Shown here piece by piece: positions 25,944-36,200 of a stretch of DNA of 64,000 nucleotides. Position 1 is the stretch's first letter. The number at the start of each line of letters is the position of its first letter. A program made the translations under genes and the position numbers. Source of the stretch: Pedobacter boryungensis (GTDB lineage: Bacteria; Bacteroidota; Bacteroidia; Sphingobacteriales; Sphingobacteriaceae). Under the pieces are notes generated by a model that saw only the letters and a list, made by a program, of their open reading frames with translations, was not told where the DNA came from and made no database searches. Location: assembly GCF_013204825.1 (NCBI RefSeq), contig NZ_JABMKV010000002.1, positions 124,001 through 188,000 of the forward strand, in the 5' to 3' direction.

Positions 25944-26738
25944 CTATTTTAATTGGGATCTAAAGAATTCAAATTGTTGTTTTATTGATTTTGCCCAGTA
26001 CATTTTATTATGAGCTCCAGGCTGAGAAATATAGGTTGCATTAAGCTTCAATTCATCGCATTTTTGTTTTAATTGATTGTTAGAAGCGTAGAAAAAATCG
26101 GAAGCGCCGCAATCAAAAATAATTGGTTTTGGATTTCCCTTTAATTGATCAATGTTGTCATAAACAGAAAACTTCTTCCATAATTCATTATCAGCTAGCG
26201 GATTTCCTAGTAGTTCTCCTAGTCCAAACTTACCAAATCCATCTGATAATTTCACCCCTCCGCTTGTGCTCCCTGCTCCGCTAAAAAGTTCAGGTCTTTT
26301 TATAAATAAATAAAGCGCTCCATGTCCACCCATGCTCAACCCACTAATAAAAATATTCTGATCGTCTACTTTGTATTTCTGCTTTATGTTGGGATAAAGT
26401 TCGTCAAAGAAAAAATTTTCATACTGCCAATCAGCTTTAGCTGGACTATTTAAATACCAACTACTAAATAAGCCATCTGGACAAACAATAATAAAACCGT
26501 ATTCATCAGCATATTTTTGAGCATCCATAATTCCGTTCCATTGTTTATAATTTCCACTGTATCCATGCAGTAAAAACATAACAGGAAGCTTATCTAATTT
26601 TTTATACTGTTTTGGTTTAAAAACCCAAGTTGTATCAGCTTTTGGAAGGTTTTTGCTTTGATAAACAATTTGTTCTTGCGCAAATGCAGAACAATAAACA
26701 GTTAAAATAGCAAATACTATAATTAATCTCTTCATCAT
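25944..26738 (-). CDS. Secreted esterase D-like alpha/beta hydrolase
   Basis: The 264-residue protein has a signal peptide (1-20, SAFAQ). The nucleophile elbow is GLSMGGHG with Ser135; FDCGASDFFY holds the likely Asp and PGAHNKMYW the His. The HGYSGNYKQW oxyanion segment precedes them. It belongs to the esterase D/feruloyl esterase group, acting on an ester of unknown kind in the periplasm. The start ATG overlaps the PBP4 stop in TAATG, so translation is coupled. Confidence 0.87.
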   Translation of the reverse strand: MMKRLIIVFAILTVYCSAFAQEQIVYQSKNLPKADTTWVFKPKQYKKLDKLPVMFLLHGYSGNYKQWNGIMDAQKYADEYGFIIVCPDGLFSSWYLNSPAKADWQYENFFFDELYPNIKQKYKVDDQNIFISGLSMGGHGALYLFIKRPELFSGAGSTSGGVKLSDGFGKFGLGELLGNPLADNELWKKFSVYDNIDQLKGNPKPIIFDCGASDFFYASNNQLKQKCDELKLNATYISQPGAHNKMYWAKSIKQQFEFFRSQLK

Positions 26739-28066
26739 TAAAAATTTTCATGAATATAAGTCATCACTCTAACCATTTCCTTCCTCACATCTGACGTAGG
26801 CAAAACAAAATTATTATTCATGAAAGAGAAAATGAAAACTTTTCCTTTTTTCGTTACTACATAACCACTTTGATTATGATTGTTTGAAAGGCTTCCGGTT
26901 TTACCGAAAACAAAAGGATTATCTGTTTTTGGATACGCATTTTTTAACGTTCCTGTTTTTCCTCCGGCTGGCAACATATCAAATAGTTTTTCTTGATTAT
27001 TTACCTCACTATAAATCAATTCTAATAGTTTTACCATATCTCGTGGAGTAAACAAATTTCCTCTAGATAATCCAGAACCATCAACCCATCTGGGTTTATC
27101 GGGCAAAGCTGATAAATATTGTTTTTCGACATAATTTATCACTTTAGCAGTGTTTAATTCTTCGCCCAACTTATTTGCATATACCAATAATAACTGCTCA
27201 GCAATAAAATTATCACTAGGTAAAAGCATTTCTTTAAAAACGGAATCGCTCTTCACATTATAAATAATTTTTGCATCAGCTGGCATTTTCATATTTATAA
27301 TTCCAACATATTTATTTAGTGTATCACTCAAGAGATTTACTGTAGTTGATTGGCTAACTTTATATGGAATTTGCTGCGCATACTTCGCTGGAATAACTGT
27401 GCTAGAATAGTTGAAGCGATTCAAATTAAAATCTCTAATAACCCTAAATGGCTTATTGTCTAAACTATCTTTTATAAAGCAAGAAGCAAAAGTTTGTGGC
27501 GAAATTTGCATAGATCCTGCTTTAGAACTTACTAAAACCATATTATCCATTAAGGGTAATTCATTAATTTCTGCCTGATAATATTCATTATAATCATCCC
27601 ATTGCCAGCCATTTCCATAGAAGTCTCCGGTATATCTGCCTGGAGCAAAGAATAGTTTTTTATTGGTAGATTTTAAAAGATTAAATGCTTTTGTTCCCTT
27701 TAATTGAGAGTGGAGAAATGACGGATCTCCGGTTCCCCAAAAAATAAGCGAATCTCCTTTTTCGATATATTTTAATGAGGGAATAGAATCGGGCATCATC
27801 TTTAATCCCGCATAAAATGTATATAATTTTGTATTTGAGGCTGGAGTATAATATTTATCAGCATCTTTCTGAAAAATCATTTCCTTTTTTGCTAAGTCAA
27901 AAAGCGCAAAACCAACTTGGTATTGTTTAATAATTGCGGAATTTTTAAACTCTCTCTTAACTTTATTAGTTATGATTTTATTGGGCGCACAAGCAGAAAA
28001 ACAAGCTGTGAGAATTAAAATCAAATAAATAAGCTGTTTTTTATAGTGCAAATAGGGGTTTTCCAT
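26738..28066 (-). CDS. dacB: D-alanyl-D-alanine carboxypeptidase/endopeptidase, PBP4 (S13)
   Basis: A lipobox-like ACFSAC ends the leader at Cys26. The S13 triad motifs are SNTK (Ser77, Lys80) in YTPASNTKLY, DGSGLSRGNLFTP, and GGKTGTLKN. At 442 residues it fits PBP4. It removes the terminal D-Ala or cuts crosslinks in peptidoglycan. It is the first gene of the operon PBP4, esterase, GH18, AONS-like, SixA-like, spaced at 1-overlap, 4, 1-overlap and 8 nt. The gene diverges from the aspartyl protease at 28120 across 53 bases. Confidence 0.9.
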   Translation of the reverse strand: MENPYLHYKKQLIYLILILTACFSACAPNKIITNKVKREFKNSAIIKQYQVGFALFDLAKKEMIFQKDADKYYTPASNTKLYTFYAGLKMMPDSIPSLKYIEKGDSLIFWGTGDPSFLHSQLKGTKAFNLLKSTNKKLFFAPGRYTGDFYGNGWQWDDYNEYYQAEINELPLMDNMVLVSSKAGSMQISPQTFASCFIKDSLDNKPFRVIRDFNLNRFNYSSTVIPAKYAQQIPYKVSQSTTVNLLSDTLNKYVGIINMKMPADAKIIYNVKSDSVFKEMLLPSDNFIAEQLLLVYANKLGEELNTAKVINYVEKQYLSALPDKPRWVDGSGLSRGNLFTPRDMVKLLELIYSEVNNQEKLFDMLPAGGKTGTLKNAYPKTDNPFVFGKTGSLSNNHNQSGYVVTKKGKVFIFSFMNNNFVLPTSDVRKEMVRVMTYIHENF

Positions 28067-28119
28067 TTATAAATCCATTTATGATAAAAATGTGCGCCCT
28101 AATTTATTAATTTAGTTTC

Positions 28120-29373
28120 ATGAAATATTGGCAAAAGGCAATAAAAGTCCAGTTATTATCTTTAATTATTGGATTAATGGTGTCACAATTGTTATTTGTG
28201 AACTATTGCCATGCACAAAATTTCGCTTTTGAGGGAAATATCAAAAGAAGTTCCCTAAACTTTGATTTTATTAAAAATCTAATAATCATTCCAATTTATA
28301 TCAATGGTAAAGGCCCATTTAATTTTATTTTAGATACAGGAGTTGGTCCTCTTGTAATTACAGATCCTATATTAAAAGATAGTTTGGCTATAAAGGGAAT
28401 AAGGTCTGTTAAAATTAACGGGTTTGGTGAGGGGGATGAGATTGATGCATTTTTAACAAATAATGTAAGTGTAAAAATTGGCTATGCAAGCATTGAAACA
28501 ATACCGACCGTAATTTTTAAGCAAGACTTTTTTAATTTGTCTGGCTATGTAGGGGAAAAAATTTATGGTTTAATTGGTTATAATTTTTTTAATAGCTTTT
28601 TAGTAAAAATAAACTACGTACAGAAAAAACTTCAGTTTAGTGTTAATAATGGAAAAACCAAACTAAAAGGAGAAAAAATACCATTAGAATTTTTTGACAA
28701 TAAACCCTACATTAATATAAAAGTAGAAACACCCCAAACAGGATTAATAAATGCCAAAGTTATTGTCGATTGCGGTGCTAGTCATGCTTTATCTCTAGAG
28801 GCTTATAACAACTCCAATTTCCCAATTCCTTCGCCAAACATTTATGGGAATTTAGGGGTAGGTTTAAGTGGAGAAATTAGCGGGCATATTGGGAGGGTTA
28901 AAACACTTCAAATTGGACGTTTCCAACTAAAAAATGTGTTAACTAATTTCCCAAAATATAGTGAGGTAGTAAATAAATTAAGGTTGAAAGAAAGAAATGG
29001 AAATCTTGGGTCTGACATTTTGAGCCGTTTTAATGTAATTTTTGATTATAAAAACAGCAATATGTATTTGGAAAAAAATAATCGTTATTATAATCCTATT
29101 GATCATGACATGTCTGGTATTGAAATTTACATGACAGACAAACCTTATACTCGTTATTTCATTAGCAGATTAGAAAAAGATTCTCCTGCAGAAAAGGGCG
29201 GCCTCTTAGTGGATGATGAAATAACTGGCATTAACTTTAAACCTATTGATAATTATAGTCTTGATGATATCAGTAATCTCCTCAAGTCAAATGATGGGCA
29301 AGCGGTTCTTTTAGAGATATGGAGAAAAGACAGAACCATTATCAAGTTAATTAGATTAAAACGTAGAATATAA
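28120..29373 (+). CDS. Secreted retropepsin-like aspartyl protease with PDZ domain
   Basis: A signal peptide (about 1-33) is followed by two aspartyl-protease lobes: FNFILDTGVGPLVITD (about 68-83) and VIVDCGASHALSLE (about 218-231), each with the D-S/T/C-G core. Residues about 340-417 form a PDZ domain (SRLEKDSPAEKGGLLVDDEI). The LDTG/VDCG double motif suggests an internal two-lobe pepsin arrangement, though the second has Cys in place of Ser/Thr. Such proteins are common in Bacteroidota; substrates are unknown. The NAGPA-type gene follows after 15 nt. Confidence 0.85.
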   Translation: MKYWQKAIKVQLLSLIIGLMVSQLLFVNYCHAQNFAFEGNIKRSSLNFDFIKNLIIIPIYINGKGPFNFILDTGVGPLVITDPILKDSLAIKGIRSVKINGFGEGDEIDAFLTNNVSVKIGYASIETIPTVIFKQDFFNLSGYVGEKIYGLIGYNFFNSFLVKINYVQKKLQFSVNNGKTKLKGEKIPLEFFDNKPYINIKVETPQTGLINAKVIVDCGASHALSLEAYNNSNFPIPSPNIYGNLGVGLSGEISGHIGRVKTLQIGRFQLKNVLTNFPKYSEVVNKLRLKERNGNLGSDILSRFNVIFDYKNSNMYLEKNNRYYNPIDHDMSGIEIYMTDKPYTRYFISRLEKDSPAEKGGLLVDDEITGINFKPIDNYSLDDISNLLKSNDGQAVLLEIWRKDRTIIKLIRLKRRI

Positions 29374-29388
29374 GCTTATTTGTTAATT

Positions 29389-30255
29389 ATGTTAAAAAGA
29401 ACTTTATTTTTCCTATTTATTGCGTTGAGCAATTTCACATTTGCGCAAAATGTAGACTCGATAACGTTTGTTACTGCAAAATGGCAGAAGCAACGAATTG
29501 CACCAAAAACAAAACTAATTACCCACCACTTCGATCAGAAAAATCTTTTTCTAGCCAATCAAAATATTAGCTATATAGAAGTAAAGAACAAAGGTAATTC
29601 TCCATCCTTTGAAATTGGAGCCTCTCCTAAAGAACTGAAAACAACAGCTACATTTGGCATGGAAAATAATGCTATCGCTGCAATAAATGGGACTTTTTTT
29701 GATGTTAAAAACGGTGGTTCTGTCGACTTTGTTAAAGTAAATGACCAGGTAATTAATTCTACAAGATTGGAAAAAAACAACAGCAGAGCAAGACATCAAA
29801 AAGCGGCTATTGTTATTGAAAATGGAAAGCTCTCTTTAAAAAAGTGGGATAATACTGAGAATTGGGAAGAAAATTTGACTGAAAAAAACATAATGTTAAG
29901 TGGCCCATTATTAATATTTAATCATACAGAAGAAACTCTAGATACTTCTGCATTTAATAGATTAAGGCATCCAAGAACTGCAATTGGAATGAAGCCTAAC
30001 GGGAAAATCATATTACTCACGGTAGATGGTAGACAAGAAAATTCTGCTGGAGTAAGTCTTTTTGAATTAACAAAAGTAATGCGGTGGTTGGGCTGTACAA
30101 GCGCTATTAATTTAGATGGTGGAGGTTCTACAACTTTATGGGTTTCAAATGCTCCAGAAAACGGAGTGATCAATTATCCATCCGATAATAAAAAATGGGA
30201 TCATGAAGGTTCTAGAAAAGTTGCAAATGTTATTCTCCTAAAGAAGAAACAATAA
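29389..30255 (+). CDS. Phosphodiester glycosidase family protein (NAGPA domain)
   Basis: The 288-residue protein has a signal peptide (SNFTFAQ) and the NAGPA/DUF2233 domain: AINGTFFDVKNG, GPLLI, RTAIGMKPNGKIILLTVDGR, GVSLFELTKVMRWLG and INLDGGGSTTLW. Family members remove GlcNAc from a phosphodiester, as in the uncovering enzyme of lysosomal targeting and in some bacterial cell-surface polymers. ATG 29389 was chosen over TTG 29380 because the signal peptide starts here. It sits with other envelope hydrolases. Confidence 0.88.
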   Translation: MLKRTLFFLFIALSNFTFAQNVDSITFVTAKWQKQRIAPKTKLITHHFDQKNLFLANQNISYIEVKNKGNSPSFEIGASPKELKTTATFGMENNAIAAINGTFFDVKNGGSVDFVKVNDQVINSTRLEKNNSRARHQKAAIVIENGKLSLKKWDNTENWEENLTEKNIMLSGPLLIFNHTEETLDTSAFNRLRHPRTAIGMKPNGKIILLTVDGRQENSAGVSLFELTKVMRWLGCTSAINLDGGGSTTLWVSNAPENGVINYPSDNKKWDHEGSRKVANVILLKKKQ

Positions 30256-30292
30256 TATATTTGCCGCTGTTATTATTTGTTTCCGATTTAAG

Positions 30293-31261
30293 ATGAAGTG
30301 TAAAACTATTGCCATTTCTTTCGTTGTTCTATGTGTTTTGTTTTTGTCGGCCTGTAACTCAGACTCAAACAAGGAGAAAAAAATTACCGATCCATCCGAA
30401 ATGCCCGAGAACAACTTGAGCTTTAAAGATGTAAATGGCATCCGTTTTTATGAAGTGAAAAGACGATTTAAGAATGGATTATCTTTTAATGAGATCGGAT
30501 TTCAACAAGAACCAACCTGGACTATAGAATTCAAAGCCCCAGATACAATGCTCGCTTATAGTCCAGAAATAGCACGGATGCAGGGTTTTTATCTTCAGCA
30601 TGATCATGAAAAGGTTTACAACTTTGCAAGAGAATTTTTTAGGGCAAAAATAATTAGTAGAGATAGTTTGATTTTGCAGCGTCTACAAGTAAATGGAAAA
30701 CAAATAATGGGCGATGATGATGAACGATCGGATGTATATTGTACCTATTATACTAAAGATTACATCGAAAATAAATTACACACTACCATTGAACAATTAA
30801 AAAGGCCATTAAGGGCGGATACCCTATTTATTAAGCGTATATCTGAGCGGACTTATCGGAATCCTAAAAATCCAGATACTGCGTTTGCAGCAAGACAACC
30901 TGTTGTTTTTGAGCCAAAAAGCAAATTTATAACTGCAAAAAAAATAAGTACGGTCGATGAACTCAACCATCGTCCAAAATCTTACGATTATTTATATCCA
31001 GAATACGAAATTGAGATCCTTAGATCTTATAAAGAGTTTGCCTACAATTTTACTGTTGTAGTTGACGCAACTGGAAAAATGCATCTAAATAGGTTAGGAA
31101 GTATTGTATTACCTGAATATCTTGAAGCTCGTAAAAAATTGATACAAGGAATTATTGATGTTTATTTACAGAACTTATTAAAAATTACTCCTGGTAAAAC
31201 TTTAGGCATTCCACATTCTAGTGAAATTACATTAACTGTAACTGGAAAACGATCTAAGTAA
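30293..31261 (+). CDS. Hypothetical lipoprotein
   Basis: The 322-residue product has a lipobox FLSAC (Cys21) and is otherwise unrecognised. It is mostly hydrophilic with a Trp/Phe-rich start (EVKRRFKNGLSFNEIGFQQEP), contains DDDERSDVYC near residue 140 and no catalytic motif. It starts 37 nt after the NAGPA-type gene, so it may be the last member of that unit. Surface or periplasmic location is inferred from the lipobox. Function unknown. Confidence 0.7.
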   Translation: MKCKTIAISFVVLCVLFLSACNSDSNKEKKITDPSEMPENNLSFKDVNGIRFYEVKRRFKNGLSFNEIGFQQEPTWTIEFKAPDTMLAYSPEIARMQGFYLQHDHEKVYNFAREFFRAKIISRDSLILQRLQVNGKQIMGDDDERSDVYCTYYTKDYIENKLHTTIEQLKRPLRADTLFIKRISERTYRNPKNPDTAFAARQPVVFEPKSKFITAKKISTVDELNHRPKSYDYLYPEYEIEILRSYKEFAYNFTVVVDATGKMHLNRLGSIVLPEYLEARKKLIQGIIDVYLQNLLKITPGKTLGIPHSSEITLTVTGKRSK

Positions 31262-31300
31262 ACCCTCACTTTATAGTATATTTATCAAAAAATGAGGGAT

Positions 31301-31333
31301 TTGCATTTATTAAAATTAAATTATGTACCTTGC
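31301..31333 (+). promoter_or_regulatory. Candidate cold-shock gene promoter
   Basis: TTG at 31301-31303 is followed by 22 nt and TACCTTGC (31326-31333), close to TAnnTTTG. The leader would be about 22 nt. Confidence 0.4.
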
Positions 31334-31359
31334 GCACTTAATTATTAATATACAATACA

Positions 31360-31551
31360 ATGCAAGAAGGAACAGTAAAATTTTTTAATGTAACAAAAGG
31401 TTTTGGATTTATTATCCCTGCAAACGGCGATAGCGAAATCTTTGTACACTCAACAGGTCTTATTGACGAAATTCGTGAAAACGATAAAGTTGAATATGAT
31501 GTTGAAAGCGGTAAAAAAGGTTTAAACGCCGTTAATGTGAAAGTAATCTAA
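31360..31551 (+). CDS. cspA: Cold-shock domain protein
   Basis: The 63-residue protein is a single cold-shock OB fold. RNP1 is KGFGFI (13-18) and RNP2 is EIFVHS (about 27-32). It binds single-stranded RNA or DNA and melts mRNA structure. The EGTVKFFN start is standard for the family. The gene has a strong intrinsic terminator immediately downstream (31571-31600). Confidence 0.95.
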   Translation: MQEGTVKFFNVTKGFGFIIPANGDSEIFVHSTGLIDEIRENDKVEYDVESGKKGLNAVNVKVI

Positions 31552-31570
31552 TTATTATCATATTTTACCA

Positions 31571-31600
31571 AAGCCCCGATTTAACATCGGGGCTTTTTTG
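31571..31600 (+). terminator. Terminator of the cold-shock gene
   Basis: The stem AAGCCCCGAT / ATCGGGGCTT with a 5-nt loop is followed by TTTTT. It separates this gene from the convergent GDPD-GH16 gene. Confidence 0.92.
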
Positions 31601-31612
31601 TTTTATGATTTT

Positions 31613-33127
31613 TTACTTTTGAAAGACCCTTACGTAATCTATTTTCATTGTAGCCGGAAAAATTGTCTCATCAATTCCTTTTGCGCCACCCCAGTTTCCA
31701 CCAACAGCAACATTTAATAACAAGTGAAACGGTTGATCAAATGGCCATTCATCAATTCCTTTTTTGCTATTTTTAAAACTAAAATATTTATTGCCATCCA
31801 TAAAAATGTCTATGTGATCTTCATACCACTCCATTGCATAAATATGGTATTCCGAATAGTGGGTATCAGATTTTATAGTTTTCCCAACTTGGGTATTAAT
31901 GGTGTGGTTAAATGATTTTGTGTGTACTGTTCCATGAATTGTATCTGGATCATATCCTACATGTTCCATTACATCAATTTCTCCGCTTCTAGGCCAAGAC
32001 CCGTATTTCCAATCTGTAGGTAACATCCAAATTGCCGGCCATAACCCTCTTCCTTTTGGTAGCATCGCCCTTACTTCTAGGCGTCCGTATTTCCAGTCAA
32101 ATTTTTTCCTAGTAGCTAACCTTGCGGAGGTGTAATTCTTATTTTCTTTATCCGTTTTACGAACAATAATATTCAAACTTCCTTTGTCTACATTGGCATT
32201 TAATGTATCCGCATTTGTATAAAATTGTTTTTCATTGTTGCCCCAACCAGTACCACCAACATCATAAGTCCAATTAGTAGGGTTTGGTAAACCTTTGCCG
32301 TTAAATTCGTCCGACCATTTTAACTTCCATCCACTTGATATTGGAGACTTCTTAATGGTTTCAAATAGCAATTCGGGTTCATTTGTAGTGATAAATTCAA
32401 CTTCATTTGCCAGCAACCATTGCATTTCTGGCTCAGTATTTACCGTCCAAGCATTAACGGTTAGTCCAAGTTTTTTAGATGGCGCAATCCAGTTGTTCTT
32501 CTGAAACACAGAATAGTGATAATCAGAACCAGCAAAACCATCTGCTTTTAACTTTTCTGGTGCAACATCTCCAGCAAGGTAAGCAACCTTTGCATTTGGC
32601 ATATGTGAAATAATGTAAGTGCAAATATCATAACTAAAACTTATGTACTCTACCCATGCCTCAGCCTTTAAATTCCTAATCATTTGTAGCGCACTTTCAG
32701 CTAAGAACTCATCTCGCTCCTTGCCCATATTTTGAGGTTTTAACTCAAGAATTAGTTTGGTTTTTTTCTGTTTCATTCCCTCTTTTAAATAGCTCTTTAA
32801 AGTTGGAACCGATTCTCCATTGGAAAGTTTTTTGGTTAATAATTGCGTATAAGTAGACTTTGAAATTGGCATTCCTAAAAATGTGGGGTCGTGGTTTACA
32901 ACTAATATGCTATCCAAAGTCATGTGCACATCAAACTCAGATCCGAAACAGTTTATCTTAAATGCTTGCCTTAACGAAGCTATTGAATTTTCAGGAAGAT
33001 TATTTTTTTTCCATGCTCCACGATGAGCGATAACTTGATTTTTATTCCAAGAGGTGATCGTTTTTTGAGCCATTCCACTAGCAGAAATCATTAATACAAG
33101 TAAGCCAGCAATTGATAATTGTTTCAT
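31613..33127 (-). CDS. Secreted glycerophosphodiesterase-GH16 glucanase fusion
   Basis: The 504-residue protein has a signal peptide (1-20, GMAQ) and two catalytic domains. Residues about 32-255 are a GDPD domain: AHRGAW, PENSIAS, EFDVHMT and VNHDPTF give the general acid/base His and metal ligands. Residues about 268-504 are a GH16 domain with the catalytic GEIDVMEH (Glu383 nucleophile, Glu388 acid/base) and the terminal DYVRVFQK. Each part looks intact, so one polypeptide should cut glycerophosphodiesters and beta-1,3 or 1,3-1,4 glucans. The pairing is unusual; the substrate could be a polymer with glycerophosphate decoration. Confidence 0.9.
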   Translation of the reverse strand: MKQLSIAGLLVLMISASGMAQKTITSWNKNQVIAHRGAWKKNNLPENSIASLRQAFKINCFGSEFDVHMTLDSILVVNHDPTFLGMPISKSTYTQLLTKKLSNGESVPTLKSYLKEGMKQKKTKLILELKPQNMGKERDEFLAESALQMIRNLKAEAWVEYISFSYDICTYIISHMPNAKVAYLAGDVAPEKLKADGFAGSDYHYSVFQKNNWIAPSKKLGLTVNAWTVNTEPEMQWLLANEVEFITTNEPELLFETIKKSPISSGWKLKWSDEFNGKGLPNPTNWTYDVGGTGWGNNEKQFYTNADTLNANVDKGSLNIIVRKTDKENKNYTSARLATRKKFDWKYGRLEVRAMLPKGRGLWPAIWMLPTDWKYGSWPRSGEIDVMEHVGYDPDTIHGTVHTKSFNHTINTQVGKTIKSDTHYSEYHIYAMEWYEDHIDIFMDGNKYFSFKNSKKGIDEWPFDQPFHLLLNVAVGGNWGGAKGIDETIFPATMKIDYVRVFQK

Positions 33128-33279
33128 GTGTTTATTTTGATGTGCTAAAAGTAAGATTTTGAAACAAAATTTATATTGATTTTTTGTTAACTTATCCCTT
33201 ATAACTTACAAAAATGAAATAGAATACTCATTCACAACTTACTTACATTATTTTTACGTTTAATTCCGTTAACAAACAA

Positions 33280-36200
33280 ATGGCCAATAGCTACGATTCT
33301 TTATTAGCTAAGATTAATGAGTTTACTCGAAAGTTTTACTTAAATAAACTTTTACGTGGAAGCATTTATGCTGCAGCTAGCATTTTAGGGCTGTATCTTT
33401 GCCTTTTTGTGTTGGTTTATTACACTCATCCAGGAACCGCAGCTAAAACGACTTTGTTCTTTTCATTTTTATTTATTGCGTTAGTCGCCATCAGTTTTTG
33501 TATAATAAAACCCGCACTTTCTTATTTTAAACTGAATAAAACCATAAGTATAGAGCAAGCTGCTGGATTAATAGGAAATCATTTTTTTAATGTAAAAGAC
33601 AGACTATTAAATACTTTACAATTGAAGGCTTTGGCCGATGAGTCTCCTCAAAACAGCCAATTGATTTTAGCAGAAATTGATCAAAAAATAAGTGATTTAA
33701 GGCCAATTCCATTTGCCAGCGCCATTAACCTTAACGATAACAGAAAGCATATTAAATATATTTTAATTCCATTAATCATTATTCTTTTTATTGGATTGAT
33801 TGCTCCATCGATATTGAAAGAAGGGACAAATAGCTTTATTCGTTATAACGAAGAAATTTTACCCAAGGCTCCTTTCAACTTTGTGATATTAAATAAGAAT
33901 TTAAGTGTAACGCAGGGCGATGATTTTACCGTTCAGTTGCAATTGAATGGTAATGAATTTCCACAAGATATTTATATAGAAGACGGAGCAAACACCTATA
34001 AATTAGCCAAAGAAAATATAGATCATTTCAATTATACCTTTAAAAACATTCAAAAAAATAAATCTCTTCGTTTTTTTGGCGGAGGTTTTAATTCTGCTAC
34101 TTTCACTATCGATGTAAAGCCACGACCTTCGTTGTTAAATATGAGTGCAAAGCTGATTTATCCAGCTTATCTGCAAAGAAAAAATGAAGAATTAAACAAT
34201 GTAGGCGATTTATTAATCCCGGAAGGCACAAGAATAATCTGGAATTTACACACAGAAAATAGCGACGAATTAGCTTTTATTCTTCAAAATCAATCCTACA
34301 ACTTAAAGATCGATAACAACAATGCAACATTTAGCACAACTGTGCGAAAAAACAGTAATTATCAGATTATTCCTAAAAATACTTTCGTAAGCAGTTCGGA
34401 TTCCTTAAGCCACCAGCTAACAGTTATTGCTGATCAATTTCCAAGTATTTCGGTTGCAGAAGCACCTGACTCTGTAAGTAGCAAAGCACTATATTTTTCC
34501 GGAAATATTGCAGATGACTATGGTTTTTCTTCCTTAAAATTCATCTACAAGATTATGCAAGATGGGAAAATTATCGGCGAGCAAAGTAAGCCTATTGCAA
34601 TAAAGAATAATCAAGTAGAAAATGCTTTTTTCTACTTATGGAACTTGAATACAATCAGTATAAAACCAGGACAAGTTTTAACATATTATTTTGAAGTTGC
34701 CGATAATGATGGTATAAATGGAGCGAAAATTTCTAAATCCGAAATAAAAACTTATCAAGTTCCTACACAACAACAAGTAGCAGAGAAATTAGCTGCCGGA
34801 AGTGAATCGCTTAAACAGAAAATGGAATCGACTATTAAATTGGCGAATTCTATAGAAAAAGAAAGCAAGAAATTAAGTCAAAACTTATTAGATAAAAAAC
34901 AACTCACTTTTGAAGATAAAAAGCAAATTGAGCAATTACTTGATAAGCAAAAACAGCTAGAAGAAGCTGTTAAGGATATTAAAAAACAAAATGAGAAAAA
35001 CACATTTGAAAAGACAGAAAATAATGCAATAAATGATGAATTAAAAGAAAAGCAAAAACAAATTGATGAGCTTTTTAATAATGTACTCGATGAAAAAACC
35101 AAAGAATTATTGCAAAAGTTGCAGCAATTAATGGAAATGAATAATAAAGACTTAACTAGGGATCAGCTTTCTAAAATGCAACTCGATAATAAATCTTTGA
35201 AAAATGAATTAGATCGAATTTTAGAATTATACAAACAATTAGAGTTTGAGCAAAATCTACAAAATAAAATAGATCGTTTGGATGAGATGGCAAAACAGCA
35301 AAAGGAGTTGAGCCAACAAAGCAAGGATAAAAATTCATCGTTAAATGACATAAAAAACAAGCAGGATAAATTAGCTAAAGATTTTAAAGATTTACAGCAA
35401 GAATTATCAAAATTGGAAAATAAAAATGAAGAGTTAGATCGTCCAAATCCCTTTCAAAATCCTAAAAAAGAAACTTCTCAAATTGAAAAAAACCAACAAG
35501 AAAGCAAGGAGCAGTTAAACAAGAACGATAAACAGAAAGCGGCCGAAAAACAGCAACAAGCTGGCGAGCAAATGGAAGAGTTGGCTAAAAAAATGAAAGA
35601 AAGTCAGCAAGAAAGCGAAGAACAAGAAGCTAAAACCAATGCCGAAGAACTACGTCGCTTATTGGAGAACTTATTGAGCACTTCGTTTGCACAGGAAAAA
35701 GTAATGCTCGCTTTGAAAAGAATGAACAGTAATGATCCTTCTTACGTTGCCAATGTACAGCAACAAAATACCATTAAAGACAACATGAAAACTATTGCTG
35801 ATAGTTTGTTTTCATTAAGCAAACGGGTTCCTCAAATTGAAAGTGTTGTGAATGCCGAAGTGGACAAAATCAATTTCAACATTGGAAAATCTATAGACTT
35901 TTTGGGCGATAGGCGAACTGCCGAAGCAAATCGTTCGCAGCAATTTACAATGACATCGCTTAATAATTTAGCGCTAATGCTAAACGAGGCATTAGACCAG
36001 TTGCAAAATGCGATGAAAAATGCAAAATCTGGCAAAGGTAAAGGCAAAAAAAGCATGCAGCAATTACAACAAATGCAAGATCAATTGAATAAAAACATGC
36101 AAAATGCCCGGGATAAAATGCAACGTGAAGGCAATACAGGAACAGTACCAAAAGGGCAAATGAGTGAAGAATTTGCGAAGATGGCCCAACAGCAGCAAAT

